From the NCBI RefSeq assembly GCF_964355755.1, contig NC_092671.1:40069304-40133303 (forward strand): 64,000 nt of DNA, given 5' to 3'. Under the pieces are notes generated by a model. The model was not told the DNA's origin, searched no databases, and was given only the letters and a program-made list of their open reading frames with translations. A program made the translations under genes and the position numbers. Origin of the DNA: Antedon mediterranea. Lineage: Eukaryota > Echinodermata > Crinoidea > Comatulida > Antedonidae. Below are positions 22,801-33,100 of this stretch, one piece after another. Each line of letters starts with the position of its first letter. The stretch's first letter is position 1.

Positions 22801-25800
22801 TCGACATAGAGCGATCGGTGGGTAGCTAGCGTGGCTAAGCTAAGAAGTACGTATTTTTCAAAAATTACACCAGCCTAGCAAACATTTGCTAGTTTTGAAA
22901 TTTTCAACTAGCAATTATGAAGAATCTACTAGCAAAATGCTAGTTTGCTAGCGTGAATTTTGAGCCCTGCTCTGGAGCTGGGCCGGGCCGCTGAACTTTC
23001 CGTTGTATATGGGTAAAAAAAAAATAAAAATAAAAAGAGAGGTGGCTGGATAATCAGGAGCTGGCGGTGACGCTTAACAAGTATGTTTTTTTATTTGGCC
23101 TTACATACTGTAAATCATAGTATTTGAGGGCCCCTTTATTGTCCGCATTTGCTTGTTGTTTATGGTCACCATTGTAAACAAAGTTTTAAAAAATATAGGC
23201 CTAAATAGGCCATTTGGAATAAAAATAAAACCCTCATCTGCTGCGCACACACATCCACGCAGCCTGGCGCCGCCGATAGGAATTCTCTACGTACATATAC
23301 AACAACAGACGCGATATGAAAAAAAAATCCCAAGTCCTTATACGATGACGTCACACACGTACCAGCACCCCATTGGCTGATGACGTATGCAAATTTACCG
23401 TACCTTTAGTAAACAGAAGTTAGAATACGGTACCGTATCTTTAGCCACGGTGTATAATAATACCCATTTCACACCAAAACACCCCGGGATTTATGACCAT
23501 TCAAAACGTCGAGAAACTCCGGAGATACCCCTTTCACACCAACCTAGCAACACCGGGGTTTATAGAATAAAATTGTAAATGTCGCCCTCTATTTTGTTTG
23601 TTTACATAGCGACAATCATTAGAATCATTTTAATTAATAATATTTTAAATTTAATAATTACTTTCAAAAGTCTCAGAAGTAATATAATGTTTTATTTATA
23701 CTACTTATTATTTTCTAGACCCGCTCTAGGCTCGCACTGGCCGATCGCCAAGTCGCCATGGGCGAAAACGTTTCTAGATTGGCGAAAAAAAAAACGGCTA
23801 CTTTAGCCATTTTGGCGATGACATAATATGATAAAATAGATAATTAAATAATCATTTTGGCGAAAGCATAAAGTCCAACTAAAAGGTCCATTTGTCGATC
23901 TCCAAGCATTTATTTTGTTCGTTATCACGTTGTTTACTTCAAGCTCCATTTTTCGTAAACTTGTTTCGTTGTACCAGGCGTCTCTTTGTTATTTCAAAAA
24001 GATGGATAGCAGAGGTAGACTGCACAGAGAGACAGACGTTACACGACACATGGATGATGAAGTCTACCCAAACTATCACGTGTTGTGCGCTGCACAAACG
24101 ATCGACTACGTAGCCGACGGTCGGCTAATTACCGGGATTGTCTATTTTTTCGATAGGGGTGTACTTTTCAGATTAAAAAGAAACATTATAGTATCTTCGA
24201 TGAATGACGTCTTAATCTTATCGAAATCAAAAATGTATGCGTTATGCATTTTAGAGTCTTCCAATTTAATGTAGTTTCATATTTTAGCCTTAATAAACTT
24301 CCCTCGTGCGTCAGTAGTGTAAACAAAACAACATGCGGGAAATGGTAGAGTCTAACGGGGATTTAGCTAATTAAACACACACGTGCATCTGAGCGGGGCC
24401 GGCCGCCGGCTTCTGTGTTGTTGTGTAAATAAATAATAATCGGATAAATTTCTCGCCCTGACAGAAACGCTTCGGCGCAGCCTTGCCTTGAGGGATGGAA
24501 AGACGTGTACTCTGTGCTTTGGCCTATATTATCTTACTTTTAACGATACGAGTGTTCGTTTGCTAGGAATTTTCCTCAATATTTTTAGCATACGATATAC
24601 CGTTGCGTTGTTGTACATAATTTTGTAGGCCTAGGCCGGCGGTTCTGCACTTTCGCACCTCTTGAGCATACCCAATTTAAAAACATTAACCCGCTGCGCG
24701 GCGGTGATTCTGAGTGATTCTAGGACACGATTTTCGCCTGGTACGCCATGGAAGCCGTCACACGCAAACATGACCAGCCAAGCGTAAAAAACAAAAGTAA
24801 CATAGCGTTCAGGGGATTTCAGAAAACTGTAAAATGTTTATTATTAAATTGATAACTGTATAAATGCTGTATGATTAAAAACAATTTGAACAATTGTTTT
24901 GATCATGTAAAAAAAATACAAAAAAAATATTTTTTTAAATCATACAGTGATTTAGGCATGGTTCTTTATCTCAATGCCTTACAAAAATGTTCAGGGAACA
25001 GTGTATAGACATGTTGACATAGATAAATTGACTAAAATGTTTTTACCACACTATTTCAAAAATTTTAAATTTTGGCTATAAACCGATTCATTTGGCTAAA
25101 TAAAAAAATTTGACTCTAGCCATTTTGGCTATAGATAAACTGATTTGACTAAAAAAAATATTTTGACTTTCGCCAAATGGCTAAACAAAATGAAATGTTA
25201 GTGCTACCCCAGCCGCTATATATTTTTTTCGAAATATTTATAGTGTTTTAAAATAAAACTAAATAAATAATTGATTGCGAGGATAACCTTTTGACCCGAA
25301 ACACTCCGGAGTTTGATGTTGGTACCTTTCACACCAAAACACCGGGGTGTCCCCGCAGTTCGCTCTCCGGAGAATGTTCAGCTGTTCAACCCCGCAGTTT
25401 TAAACTCCGGAGTTGCTTGATTTTACCTTTCACACTAAACAGCGGGGCGTCAACTCCGGGGTGTCTCCGGAGTTTTGCTTTTGGTGTGAAAGGGGTATAC
25501 TATAATAGTAATACTAAAATCTCAAGTTTTTATAGCTTTAGCTTACCGTTTTTTGGCCGGGGGGCTGTCAGTACTACTTTCTTCTGTATCATCTGAATTT
25601 GGACGAATACGACGGTTCCTCTTTGCATTTGATGGAGTTTTTGGCAGAAGGGTTAAACTTCTCCTATAGTAATAATTTTAGTTTAAAGATCAATAAAAAA
25701 ATGTAATTCAAATAACAAATGGAATAGAAAATTATAAAATTATATGTATTGTAGCACCAATCTGCAATTTGTAATTCAAATCAAATTTACCTTGAAAACG

Positions 25801-25957
25801 TTTTTCTGGCTTCTAACAGTACCTCTTCTAGCCATGTCATGTGATCTTCTTCAAAAGTCTTCAAAAATGAAGCAATCTTTTTCTCGGTTTCCAAGTACAG
25901 GTTAAATCCATTTCCAATACCGATGTTATTCATCTCCTTAACTTTAAGCAAATCCAT
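10856..25957 (-). CDS. INCENP: INCENP, scaffold of the chromosomal passenger complex
   Basis: INCENP links Survivin and Borealin (N-terminus) to Aurora B (C-terminal IN-box) and activates the kinase at centromeres and midzone. Coding exons, minus strand: 25791-25957, 25547-25663, 20308-21480, 19953-20144, 19467-19620, 18987-19107, 18603-18750, 18391-18457, 14177-14302, 13935-14044, 13524-13767, 13097-13302, 12530-12671, 12233-12396, 11777-11886, 10856-11031. The sum is 3417 nt, 1138 aa (human about 918). The N-terminus resembles the CEN domain ([20 protein letters not shown]). Exon 3 alone codes 390 residues rich in Ser/Asp/Glu. The exon 8/9 junction matches the conserved KTPS...CPAEK-VIRP and [10 protein letters not shown] stretch. 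Exons 10-14 encode a Lys/Glu/Arg single-alpha-helix region. The IN-box is clear: [20 protein letters not shown], then [13 protein letters not shown] and [11 protein letters not shown], with the TSS activation motif at about residues 1125-1127. The ATG is 9 nt into its exon. A non-coding exon probably ends at the donor near 26295. Confidence 0.95.
11031..11776 (+). mobile_element. pogo/Tigger-like MITE expanded by an internal 83-bp tandem repeat
   Basis: In the last INCENP intron, a sequence starting TACAGTAGAGGCCC (about 11113) is paired with an end reading AGAGGTTCTATTGTA (about 11718), that is, inverted copies of a TACARTAGARSC terminus with TA at each outer edge. CAGTAGAACCT-type ends are characteristic of pogo/Tigger (Tc1/mariner superfamily) elements. 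Between them lie about six copies of an 83-84-bp unit containing GAAAAGAACGAAGGAAAATA; starts are at roughly 11181, 11263, 11347, 11430, 11513 and 11596. The feature limits given are those of the intron; the element itself spans about 11112-11719. Confidence 0.55.
12057..12174. mobile_element. Foldback MITE family A, copy 7
   Basis: Short copy with both termini and TA at each edge; in the INCENP intron between exons 14 and 15. Confidence 0.75.
13022..13075 (-). repeat. tRNA-derived SINE fragment
   Basis: On the minus strand this reads GTGGCTTGGTAGC (A-box-like) followed by GGGTTCAAGTCC (B-box-like) at short spacing. It resembles a degenerate tRNA-derived SINE head rather than a functional tRNA, because a clean acceptor stem is absent. 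It lies in the INCENP intron between exons 12 and 13. Confidence 0.4.
14340..17660 (+). mobile_element. Non-LTR retrotransposon (CR1/Rex1/L2-related group), intact ORF2
   Basis: Antisense to INCENP. The body is one intact frame (14370-17525) followed by a short 3' UTR ending in an AATAAA/AAAATAAAAT-type tail near 17630-17655. Only about 68 bp separates the frame start from INCENP exon 9, so there is no room for ORF1 or a long 5' UTR. The copy is either 5'-truncated or of a type whose first part lies inside this frame. The 5' limit is approximate and no target-site duplication was resolved. Confidence 0.85.
14370..17525 (+). CDS. LINE ORF2: 2A-like motif, AP endonuclease, reverse transcriptase
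   Basis: 1051 codons, no stop or frameshift. Residues 91-98 read DIEVNPGP, the D(V/I)ExNPGP consensus of 2A ribosome-skipping peptides. An APE-type endonuclease follows: [18 protein letters not shown] (Glu 147), [19 protein letters not shown] (Asp 258) and SDHCAINF (Asp 336-His 337). The reverse transcriptase has [44 protein letters not shown] and the catalytic FADD (Asp 786/787). The C-terminal part is a basic, hydrophobic tail without a recognised RNase H. All catalytic residues I can check are present, so this copy may be young and coding-competent, although its 5' end is probably incomplete. APE plus this RT type places it in the Jockey/CR1 supergroup; the exact clade needs a tree. The ATG is the first in frame and may belong to flanking sequence. 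Confidence 0.93.
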   Translation: MKLYLVELELTQRSMNNFVQYFFYYFNDAVYIDDDFHPIPIYYSKCAITITGLTSLQVRKKSKFKFLGRAVSYYSNSVSTLRIWSVVLGGDIEVNPGPNATNSNNKSSSLKVYYQNVRSVKNKMESYKSELFSHMCTRYIDVVALTETWLNNTVIDCELSLDGFNLYRRDRQEDKRGGGVLLLINNKYRSCRLIKFEDESQELMWVKIQLSRKKCLIIGIYYRPPSAPKSQIDRLCESIYNVQYEFQGFNHDVMLLGDFNLPEIKWRLNSYNKCNIVECEAPDNSNGKFFIENILQGNNFNQFVYFPTCADHTLDLVLCNTICHEVSFGEDIFTSDHCAINFKYPIEFNKHLINNDDRLLYNFKKLNKLDFIQTLSHIPWHLLDLAVDIDEAVNLFYDFIFATIKDLVPVFRPKRKLPPWFDNELYTALKSKESYFREKKRNPNRLNIENFRFARSNFKRLCRFKYRTYVNSLCCNLSCNPKRFWSWIKSSRKNNNNIPSELHFNNQSAYTVKDKANLLNQFFYSVFSPVNNDLDVPNLPEYPIDCLSKLEFNQEVIEKHINEIDSHKASGNDGLSNIVLSLAAKPLSFPCKILFERCISEKRFPIKWKQANVCPIFKAGSKSDVRNYRPVSLLPTISKVFEKIVHDQIFKHISPVISDHQHGFYPGRSCETNLSVLLSHAYDAINAKGQCEVVYTDMAKAFDRVSHKLLLFKLQKFGLNHDLILFFTSYLSDRFQRVTFDGNASEWLPVLSGVPQGSILGPLFFIMFINDFSFVPRHSNVLMFADDIKLFKSIQTLNDMLLLQEDVDRLIHWCDTWNMSVNASKCKSMSFTLKKKPIYFDFYIKNIILERVSVHKDLGVFLDSSLTFCKHIDFIVSKCNRLLGFLWRHCRHINDKKALVILYKSLVRSNLEFCSVIFNSISLAQSSRLQSVQNKFCRFYVRKFGSISKDVLINLAGRRKLFDLIFLFKAVNSIFHGNFEVYFPISVPQYQLRYPALFSISRGRVNITKNGFVNRLPKLYHSLCKIDGSVDIFFDSLACFRHKVLSNVSNI
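17690..18340 (+). repeat. 47-bp minisatellite, about 14 copies
   Basis: A unit containing AGCTGTCAAAGACAACTATC recurs every 47 bp from 17714 to 18325. Copies differ mainly at CTGTGGAGAGAC, CTGTGGAAAGAC or CTGAGCAGAGAC. Because 47 is not a multiple of 3 and the unit lacks stops, three units (141 bp) form a repeating open frame, so the 211-codon and 179-codon frames here are by-products. The array starts just after the LINE tail and ends about 50 bp from the exon 8 splice donor of INCENP. Confidence 0.9.
18801..18936. mobile_element. Foldback MITE family A, copy 8
   Basis: Left tip degraded (ACACAACACTATCAAAC), right tip intact; in the INCENP intron between exons 6 and 7. Confidence 0.75.
19330..19450 (+). 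repeat. Possible short retroposon tail
   Basis: The segment ends in ACCAAATAAAGAATAATAAT, an AATAAA-plus-trinucleotide tail similar to the 3' ends of other retroposons in the window. It lies in the INCENP intron after exon 5. The assignment rests only on the tail. Confidence 0.25.
19823..19925. mobile_element. Foldback MITE family A, copy 9
   Basis: Internally deleted copy, left tip AAAGCCCTGTATAC, right tip intact; in the INCENP intron between exons 4 and 5. Confidence 0.65.
21548..23452. mobile_element. Mutator-like (MULE-type) non-autonomous DNA transposon
   Basis: Left terminus 21548-21694 and right terminus 23310-23452 are inverted copies of each other, about 145 bp with few mismatches, sharing GTGGCTAAAGATACGGTACC at the tips and CATATCGCG at the inner ends. 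The element is flanked by the direct repeat TATAATAAT at 21539-21547 and 23453-23461. Long TIRs plus a 9-bp duplication are the hallmark of Mutator-like elements. The 1.6-kb interior shows no transposase; it contains GCTAGT-type short repeats near 22875-22960. It lies in INCENP intron 2. The superfamily is inference from TIR length and duplication size. Confidence 0.7.
23463..25495. mobile_element. TIR element with TTTCACACCAAAACACC ends
   Basis: The left end reads CCCATTTCACACCAAAA and the right end TTTTGGTGTGAAAGGGG, inverted copies, with TA just outside each (23461-23462, 25496-25497). Subterminal copies of the same CTTTCACACCAAAACACCGG module recur at about 23540 and 25325-25440. The interior includes GGCGAAAA/TTTGGCTA-type repeats (23736-23880, 25060-25210) in opposite orientation, suggesting a nested or mosaic element. 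A 119-codon frame at 23915-24274 has no recognisable family and is not called as a gene. It abuts the Mutator-like element exactly, sharing its flanking TATAATAAT. A TA target suggests Tc1/mariner-type or a similar superfamily; this is not proven. Confidence 0.6.
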
Positions 25958-27156
25958 GTTGTCTTGCTGCAAAGATAGAATGTTTATGTTATATAGCCCT
26001 GGGCCTAGCCTAGTAGAGGGCCAAGCCCTAGTGGCTGATTTGGACACACTCTGCAGCTAATCCAACTGGCTGGGTCGGCATGGCCATGGTAAATGAAAAG
26101 TGAATGTATGGAGTCGAGTCAACAACAACAAGCATTATTGCTCGGTGTTTATTTTAGTCATTTTCTTTAAAAAACTACATTTAGTTTAACAAAACATATT
26201 TCAAGAAGGTTTAACATTTTCGTTTCAATAAAATTGTAACACGTTACTGAGAATAGATAACAATAAAACATAAAAATAACGCTGTATACAATACCTCCGT
26301 CCAAATTTAGAAGCTCCCTCTTTTTTTAAATCTCCCGTCCGAAATCTAATTGACCAATCAGAAAGCAAAATGCCGTCTGCCTCTCTCCTCATTTATAATT
26401 TATATTGTGGTATGTTCACACAAACCAAACAAAGTAAATGTAAAAAATATTTTATATTATAAAACAAACATATCCAAATATTTTAGATAACCAAAAAATG
26501 TATATTTATATTGAATATAAATCAAACAATTAATTAGAAAAAAAATCCACAGAGCTGCAGCTATGAGGTCACACAGAGGTCATATAAACAGCGCCACCTT
26601 TTACCGAAACACGTCGACGATATCGACGTGGAATTACCGTGGAATTACATTTTATAAAGGCTGGAAAACGTGTAGCCGGCTCTGTGTAGAAAATAAATTA
26701 AATATATTATACTACTATGTAAGTTTTGTAATGTTTTTACTTTCCATTATTCTCATAAACGAACGAAAATTTAGCTAGCTAGCCTAGGCCTAGGCCTACA
26801 TTGTGTCTGGTCAGTACAGTGAGGGAGAAAAGGGTCGGCGCGATGGATGATGATGGACACACACAGACTCAGTCAGTACAGACAGGAGAGAGGAGAGTCT
26901 AGTCCGAGAGTGGTCTCACTATAATAGTATTCAGTAGGCCTAGCTAGTCACAATTCCACACCAACCAACCAGGCATAACTGATTAAAATATGCATGTGTG
27001 AGAATATCCAATTGGTAGTTAGGTACAGTTTAAAGTAGTAATTACATTTTGAGGATTAACGTTACACTCAGTCTCAGTGAGTGAGTACAGTAATAATAAA
27101 ATAAACTTAAATGTTGCTCTTTTATATACTGTATAGCTTTGAAAATAGCAACCAAG
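25958..27156. promoter_or_regulatory. Bidirectional promoter region, INCENP / COPB1
   Basis: The INCENP (minus) and COPB1 (plus) start codons are 1.2 kb apart. A donor near 26295 on the minus strand would end a non-coding INCENP exon, joined to the acceptor 9 nt before its ATG. On the plus strand an acceptor (TATACTGTATAG) ends at 27136, suggesting that COPB1 also has a 5' non-coding exon. TAGGCCTAGGCCTA-type repeats occur near 26785. Shared promoter use is inferred. Confidence 0.5.
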
Positions 27157-30100
27157 ATGTCTACTGCTTCAGAGCTAGCATGTTACACACTTATCCAGAT
27201 GCCCAGCGAGGCAGAACCACCTAATGAGTTACAGTTTAAAAATGACATTGGTAAATACATTTCCTTTAACATTAATTTAGCTACAGTGGGCTTAAAAAAA
27301 GTAATTAATAACAGCTCCAAACAATTTGATATTTCATTTACATTTATTCAGCAATATATATTTACATTGTTATAAAGTTAGAAAAGTTATTGTCTGTAGT
27401 AGTCGTAAGACCATTTGAAAACAAAGATTGATTGTTTTTAATTTATTTTATTATTACAGAAAAAGGAGACACAAAAACTAAAATCAAGGCTTTAAAACAA
27501 CTCATCTACATGATGTTGAATGGAGAGAAAATGCCAGGATTGCTGATGTATGTGATACGGTTTTTGCTGCCAATGCCAGATCACACAATTAAGAAACTAC
27601 TGTTAGTGTTCTGGGAGATTGTTCCAAAGACACAAGCAGATGGCAAACTACTGAATGAGATGATTCTAGTTTGCGATGCCTATCGTAGGGTATGGGGACA
27701 CTTTATCAATTCACCATCTTAACATCTGTCTACACTATCAAACTATATGTGACAAAAAAAATGTAATATGCCCATATATGATGTCATATCACTACCATAT
27801 TTGGGCACATCACACTTTTTGTCAAACTAGTTTGATAGTGTGGACAAAGCTTTTCAGTTAGTAAAAAACCTTAATACCAAGTAGCTATAATATTGTATTG
27901 CAAACATACTATATAATGTAAAGAAGCTTTATTTTTTTTTAATAGGATCTGCAACATCCAAATGAGTTCATTCGTGGATCAACATTGCGATTTCTTTGTA
28001 AGTTAAAAGAACCTGAGCTGTTAGAACCTCTGATGCCTGCCATCACTGAGTGTCTAGAACATCGCCACAGTTATGTCCGCCGTAATGCTGTACTTGCTAT
28101 CTTCACTATTTACAAGTAAGACAATTCAAAATTACAAACAACTTGTGATATTAAAATTTACGGAAAAAGGAGACCGATAAAATATTAAAAAAGTAATTCT
28201 TTTGCAAGAAAAACAATATTTCATTTTAAATTGCATTGATATTTACAGTAAAAATTGTACATTCAATTTTGATTTTTAGAAACTTTGATTTCTTGATTCC
28301 TGATGCTCCTGAATTAATACACAACTTTCTTGAGCAGGAGAAGGATGCTTCCTGCAAACGCAATGCATTCATGATGCTTATCCACGTTGATCAGGTAAAC
28401 ATTGTTAAAATACTTTCCTAAGTATGTGTACTAAGTACTAAGTGTGTAATATCTTTAACATGTCTAGTTATGTACGAATGCTTTAAAATTAACTCTGCAT
28501 TACAGAATGCCTTACAATATACTTTAAAAATGTAAACTCCTTACACAATTACATTTTAATTCATATGTTTCAGGAACGTGCTTTGGATTATCTCAGCACA
28601 TGTATTGATCAAATTAACAGTTTCAATGACATTCTTCAACTCGTCATTGTTGAGCTTGTTTACAAGGTGAGTATTTTGTCATACAGCTATTTATTTTTTT
28701 GTCATACAACTATTTATTATTTTGTCATACAAACAGCTATTGAATACACAATCTTAACTACATTTTGTTTTATGATATGTCATGTTATTAAGAAAGCTAA
28801 ACATAAAATAATTTGAATATAAATTCAGATGATAAAGTATAACCCAACATTGTTATTTTGAATACCAGGTGTGCCATACAAATCCATCGGAGCGTTCTCG
28901 TTTTATACGTTGCATCTACAATCTGCTTCAGTCAACAAGTGCAGCTGTACGCTATGAGGCAGCTGGCACTCTTGTCACGCTCTCTAGTGCTCCAACTGCT
29001 GTTAAGGTATGTACATCGCTGCCATGTGTTGTGATAATCTAATCTTATAGTTTACATATAGTATACATGCAAATAATATTAATTTTTTGTTCGATATACA
29101 CATAACTGCAAATATTTTACTGATAGTGGTTCCTGGGAGAAGATTAATTATACTAAAGCGACCTGCGACGCCACCCCAACATTAAATAAGAAATAATTAT
29201 ATAGAAATGCAAACCATTTTGCATAGTACACCTAACAAATAATTTATTTAAATGATTTTTAACTTTGTTTATTAGGCGGCTGCATCATGCTACATTGATT
29301 TGATAATCAAGGAGAGTGATAACAATGTAAAACTGATTGTTCTGGATCGTCTCATCAGCCTTAAAGATGATCCTGTTCACGAGAAAATACTTCAGGTAGC
29401 AAATGGTAGAATAAGAAATATGCATTTTTTAATTTAAATAAATGTGGAGAATACCTCCAATCAATATTATTATTCAATCTTTACATCAGATCCATTATTA
29501 GACAACATTGTAAGTAATGCCATTTATAAACACTTTTACTGTTTATGGACTTTTTAGATTTACACAAAATTAAATTTGTAATCAATGAATGACAATAATT
29601 TTCAACTTTTATACTATTATATTCATTAAAAAAAAAATTTATTTTTAATGTGCAATAAAGATAATAATAATTATTTAATATCCATCCAGTAAAAAATAAA
29701 TTTACTGTTTTTTTTTGTGCAGGAACTTGTGATGGATATTATGCGAGTATTATCGGCATCTGACCTAGAGGTCAGGAAGAAGACCCTGGATCTTGCCTTG
29801 GATCTGGTTTCCTCTAGGAATGTTGAGGAGGTAAAGTAAATCCTCACAGATCCATATTCCCACGTATAGTTAAGTGAATGTACATATTGTACATATAACA
29901 CAGCTGATGACCTGTAATGGGGGACATGTCCTTTATATGAACTGCATTATTAAATGAGTCCCAGATCTCTTGTGTTAATAACAAATATTGCATTGTTTCC
30001 CAAGCACAGTAAATTATACTTTCAAAAAATCTTGGCCTTTATTTTATTACTGGCAGTAATAATGTTATACCATGTGTAACATACATAAAACATGATTTAG

Positions 30101-33100
30101 TCAATATTGACAACGAACTGAAGTACAGTACTTCAGTTAATTTAACATTTGTTGTAACTTTTTATAGATGGTTCTTGTTCTGAAGAAAGAAGTGACCAAG
30201 ACTCACAACACAGGAGAACATGAGGACACTGGCAAATACAGACAGGTATGTTGCTACTATTAAACAAATGTTAAATTAGCTAATGTGATGTTAACATAAG
30301 CTAATGTGATGTTAACATAAGCTAATGTGATGTTAACATAAGCTAATGTGATGTTAACATAAGCTAATGTGATGTTAACATAAGCTAATGTGATGTTAAC
30401 ATAAGCTCACAATGCAAAACATACTCATAATATGTTGCAAAACTGTTGATATTCAGACGTATGTTGATATATTTATTGTAGTGATGATTCATTCATGTCA
30501 TTTGCATATAAAATATACATTATGTTTGCTCCGAGATATATAAAAACAGATAAATGAAAATAAACAAAAACAAAGTGCACTTTCGTACTGTGTACTGACA
30601 AGCATTCAGTGCCTAAATGGCAGCTTGATAAAAGCTGTTGCAAAAACTATTTATACAGGAGATGATGGACCGATAACGTCTACTGCTACATGGGATGAGT
30701 AGAATAAAAATTTAATTAACATCATCAGTGCTTTAAATATGCATTTTAGATATCAACTTGGATTTTTGTTATTTCAGCTTCTTGTGCGTACGTTGCATAC
30801 ATGCAGTATCAAGTTCCCTGACATTGCTGCTCAAGTCATTCCAGTGGTGAGTACAAACCTAATACCTTTGAATTAGCAGAAACAAACAATTATCTATACA
30901 GTCAATTTTCCCAATACCGGACACCTCTAGGCGGATTTTCCAGAAATTCTGGTATTCAGAATGTGTTTTTAATGGAAAAATGAATTTGAGACCTTTTGAA
31001 AAGTCTGGTTTTCAGAGAGTCTGGTATTGGGAGAGTTGACTGTATAACATAAATTGTACCTCTATCTTTATATTGAATTATTATTATGAATAAATGAGGA
31101 TTGTAATTTGTTTTTTATTTTTAGTTGATGGAGTTCTTGAGTGACACTAATGAACTCGCCGCTTCAGATGTTCTTGTTTTTGTCCGTGAAGCTATTCAGC
31201 GTTTTGAACAACTTAAATCACTTGTTATATCTAAATTACTTGAAGTGTTTCCAACTATTCGCAATGTCAAGTAAGTGGTTAACATAGTGTAATCTAGTCT
31301 AGCCAAGCCTAACCTAGTACAGTAGAACCTGTGTTTTACGTACCCTGATTTTACGTTCCCTCGATTTTACGTACGCTTAAAATAACCGATGACGTCATCA
31401 TTTTCTTACATTGAGGGCGCAATTTAACAACAACAAAGCACACAAAGCCACAATCATAGAATTTCATAGCTGTGTGTGAGGAATTCTGCTGTGTGAGACA
31501 AGCTACACACGTGCATTCCCTCTACAGCAGCGACCGTTTTTATTGATAGAAAACAATTATATTTTGCACTTTATTTAAACATCGTACAGCCTGTATATAC
31601 TGTACTTTTCTAGTTAGGCCTCACATCTTGCTAGGCCTGCTAGCCTGACCTGGCCTGAATAGTCTAGGCAAGGCCTAGGTCTAGCTAGTGACCACCTGCA
31701 TACTGTACAGAAGTAGGCAAATACGGCTAGCTACGATCTCTACGTATTTGGGGTCAATTTAAGGTCAACCTTGATTTTACGAATCCCTTGTTTTACGTAC
31801 GCCTTTCGGTCCCGTACCGTACGTAAAATGAAGGTTCTACTGTAATCTAGTATAACAATTACAAGAACCATTAGGCTTTCATATTCAAGTAAGTGACTTA
31901 CTACTGAAGCTTGGTTCCCACTAGCAACGCAATGCAAGGATGTAACGCAAAGTAAGTGATTTGACCAATCACAAGTGATGGATTATTCAAACAGTGGCTT
32001 GTCATTGGTCAACTCGCCTGCGTTGTGCTACATACTTCATACCCTGTATTCTTATTTGCAGAATTCACCGTGCTGCTCTATGGATTCTGGGTGAATACTG
32101 TACAACTGTTGAAGACATCCAGAGTGTCATGACCGAGATTCGAAATTCACTCGGCGAAATTCCAATCGTTGATGATGAAATGCGCAAAGCTGCTGGAGAA
32201 TCTACTGATGGTAAATAGTTGTTTACTATCGGAGAAACTTTTAATACATTTAACAGATTGTGATGGTAGAGAGTTTATGGTTTATTTAAAATAAAATATT
32301 TCCATAGAGTGTGCAGTATTGCATTTATCAAATAATTCAAAAATAATCTGTAGGCCTACTCTAACTCTCGTATGGGACTCTGCACTGTATACTGCTCCAA
32401 CACTATAATAATAATCTGTAGGCCTACTCTAACTCTCGTATGGGACTCTGCACTGTATACTGCTCCAACACTATAATAATAATCTGTAGGCCTACTCTAA
32501 CTCTCGTATGGGACTCTGCACTGTATACTGCTATAATAATTGTAAGTTTGCATCCGAGAACTAAGCTAATCAGAATGTTCAACACACTCCAACTACTGCA
32601 TACTCAGTATACTGTAGTAAATATCGTCATATTAACCAAGTAATTTGTTACACTTGTTACAGAAGAGAGTGTTCAGATTTCAAGTGGTAGACGTCTTGTG
32701 ACAGACATGGGTACATATGCTACCCAGAGTGCACTCAGCTCAGCATCACACAAGTCCTCTGATGACACAAGGTAAAACATACAGGATAAAAACATGGTAT
32801 ATGATGCTTTGTTTTGAGAGTCCAAGAAACAGGATTTCCAGTTTCTTCTAATGTTGTTCATGTAATGTGTAATAAACAACTTTGAAATTCCCAACATATA
32901 AATACTGTACCTTTATTATTATTATCAGAATATTGATGATATTGACAGTGATAACATGTTGTTTCTTTTATGCATTTTAATTTAGACCACCAATGAGAGG
33001 ATTCCTAATGGATGGTGATTTCTTTGTTGGAGCTTGTCTGGCTACTGTTCTCTCTAAGCTTGCATTTAGATATGTTGACTTGGTAGCAAGCGAGAAAAAA

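Noticed and set aside
23915..24274. 119-codon frame inside the TIR element as a transposase fragment
   Set aside because: No recognisable transposase or other motif; the length is not exceptional and surrounding sequence is repeat mosaic.
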